Assembly (NCBI GenBank): GCA_009705435.1
Contig: WLTJ01000004.1
Span: 1-22,562, forward strand
Length of the DNA: 22,562 nt
From: Actinomycetota bacterium
GTDB taxonomy: Bacteria > Actinomycetota > Acidimicrobiia > Acidimicrobiales > Ilumatobacteraceae
Direction: 5' to 3'
Of the stretch, positions 21,757-22,562 are shown piece by piece. Below the pieces are notes generated by a model. The model was not told where the DNA came from and searched no databases. It was given only the letters and a program-made list of their open reading frames with translations. Both the position numbers and the translations under genes were made by a program. Position 1 is the stretch's first letter. Each line of letters begins with the position of its first letter.

Positions 21757-22562
21757 ATGACTGGACCATTGCACGGTGTGCGGGTCATTGAATTGGTCGG
21801 ACAAGGACCTGGTCCTTATGGAGCCATGATCTTGGCGGATCTTGGGGCCGATGTGATCGCAGTGGAGCGTCCCGAGGTAGCAGCGCGGGTACAACGAACT
21901 CGTTTGGCAACGAACCCCATGATGCGCGGGAAGCGCAGTATTGCTTTGGATTTAAAAAGTGCAGGTGACATTGCCACACTGCTTGAACTCACTGACCGTG
22001 CTGATGTATTCGTTGACCCATTTCGGCCAGGAGTGTGCGAACGACTTGGTATCGGCCCAGACGAAGTTTGTCGTCGTAATGAACGCATGATCTATGGACG
22101 AATGACTGGTTGGGGTCAAGAGGGCCCGTTGGCCCACACCGCTGGGCACGACATTGATTACATATCTCTGTCGGGAGCCTTGCATCTCATTGGTTCTGCG
22201 GGCCAACCCCCGACGCCACCCATCAACCTCCTCGGTGACTTTGCTGGCGGTGGCTTAGTTCTTGCGATGGGCGTGGCGAGTGCTCTTGTTGAGCGTTTTA
22301 CTAGTGGCAAGGGGCAGGTCATCGATGCCGCAATGGTGGACGGGGCGGCGATGATTCTCGGACCATTTTTCTCGGCCTCCACGAGCGGGTTCTGGGGTGA
22401 GCGCGGGACGAATCACATTGACGGTGGAGCGCACTTTTACAATGTGTACGAGACCGCCGATCACAAATGGATTTCAGTCGGAGCCATTGAGCCGCAGTTC
22501 TACGCTGAACTCATTGATCGTCTCGGTGTTGCTCAAGATGCGTTGTTGTCTGCCGACAAACA
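21757..22562 (+). CDS. Alpha-methylacyl-CoA racemase-like CoA-transferase family III protein, cut by the right edge
   Basis: 268 residues are visible from the ATG at 21757; the frame is open at the window end. It begins MTGPLHGVRVIELVGQGPGP with ADLGADVI, as in family III CoA transferases. Residues matching the M. tuberculosis Mcr catalytic set are present: H131 (AGHDIDYISL, as H126), D161 (LLGDFAGGG, as D156) and E245 (VGAIEPQF, as E241). That argues for alpha-methylacyl-CoA racemase activity, which interconverts 2R and 2S 2-methylacyl-CoA so that beta-oxidation can proceed. GAAGG lies about 9 nt upstream, inside the end of the ligase gene. The C-terminal part (about 90 residues) is outside the window. 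Confidence 0.9.
   Translation, partial: MTGPLHGVRVIELVGQGPGPYGAMILADLGADVIAVERPEVAARVQRTRLATNPMMRGKRSIALDLKSAGDIATLLELTDRADVFVDPFRPGVCERLGIGPDEVCRRNERMIYGRMTGWGQEGPLAHTAGHDIDYISLSGALHLIGSAGQPPTPPINLLGDFAGGGLVLAMGVASALVERFTSGKGQVIDAAMVDGAAMILGPFFSASTSGFWGERGTNHIDGGAHFYNVYETADHKWISVGAIEPQFYAELIDRLGVAQDALLSADK

Overview
The window looks like chromosomal DNA of a moderate-GC actinomycete, most likely a member of the Acidimicrobiia. The basis is the mix of a Bacteroides-like sdhCAB set, a K+-independent H+-pyrophosphatase, a fused LivHM permease, an Rv0958-like AAA ATPase and a sterol-type acyl-CoA cassette resembling mycobacterial fadD19/echA19/ltp3/ltp4. This placement is inference from protein resemblance recalled from memory; no marker gene is present. 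No rRNA, tRNA, CRISPR array, insertion sequence, phage gene or recognisable defence system was found. Coding density is high and no gene-free stretch exceeds 300 bases.

Layout. (1) 1-2848, minus strand: the 5' part of a DedA-family membrane protein, then a strong hairpin terminator, then hppA. (2) 3125-6629, plus strand: sdhC-sdhA-sdhB, a three-subunit succinate dehydrogenase. (3) 6679-8838, minus: a lone intracellular GH2 glycosidase. (4) 8907-10349, plus: a ChlI/MoxR-like AAA ATPase whose stop codon abuts that of a small two-helix membrane protein (10350-10718, minus). (5) 10772-15938, minus: a Liv-type ABC transporter in the order binding lipoprotein, fused LivH-LivM permease, LivG, LivF. 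(6) 16076-22562+: a CoA-thioester catabolic block. It contains two DUF35 OB-fold proteins and two thiolase-fold (Ltp4/Ltp3-like) proteins in one tightly overlapped plus operon, an EchA19-like crotonase on the minus strand, and a FadD19-like acyl-CoA ligase followed by an alpha-methylacyl-CoA racemase-like gene that runs off the right edge.

How the genes work together. hppA and sdhCAB are core membrane bioenergetics: a PPi-driven proton pump and the TCA/respiratory complex II. The right-hand third reads as a pathway. A branched or steroid-like acid would be activated by the ligase, epimerised at the alpha-methyl carbon by the racemase-like protein, and hydrated by the crotonase. It would then be cleaved by a thiolase-fold aldolase, because both thiolase-like proteins have lost the thiolase Cys and GHP His. 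DUF35 proteins are known partners of such aldolases. The divergently transcribed Liv transporter may import the substrate. The best candidate for something under-described is this compact cassette: a paired catalytically altered thiolase couple, a DUF35 pair in which one member has lost its zinc ligands, and an adjoining ABC transporter instead of Mce4.
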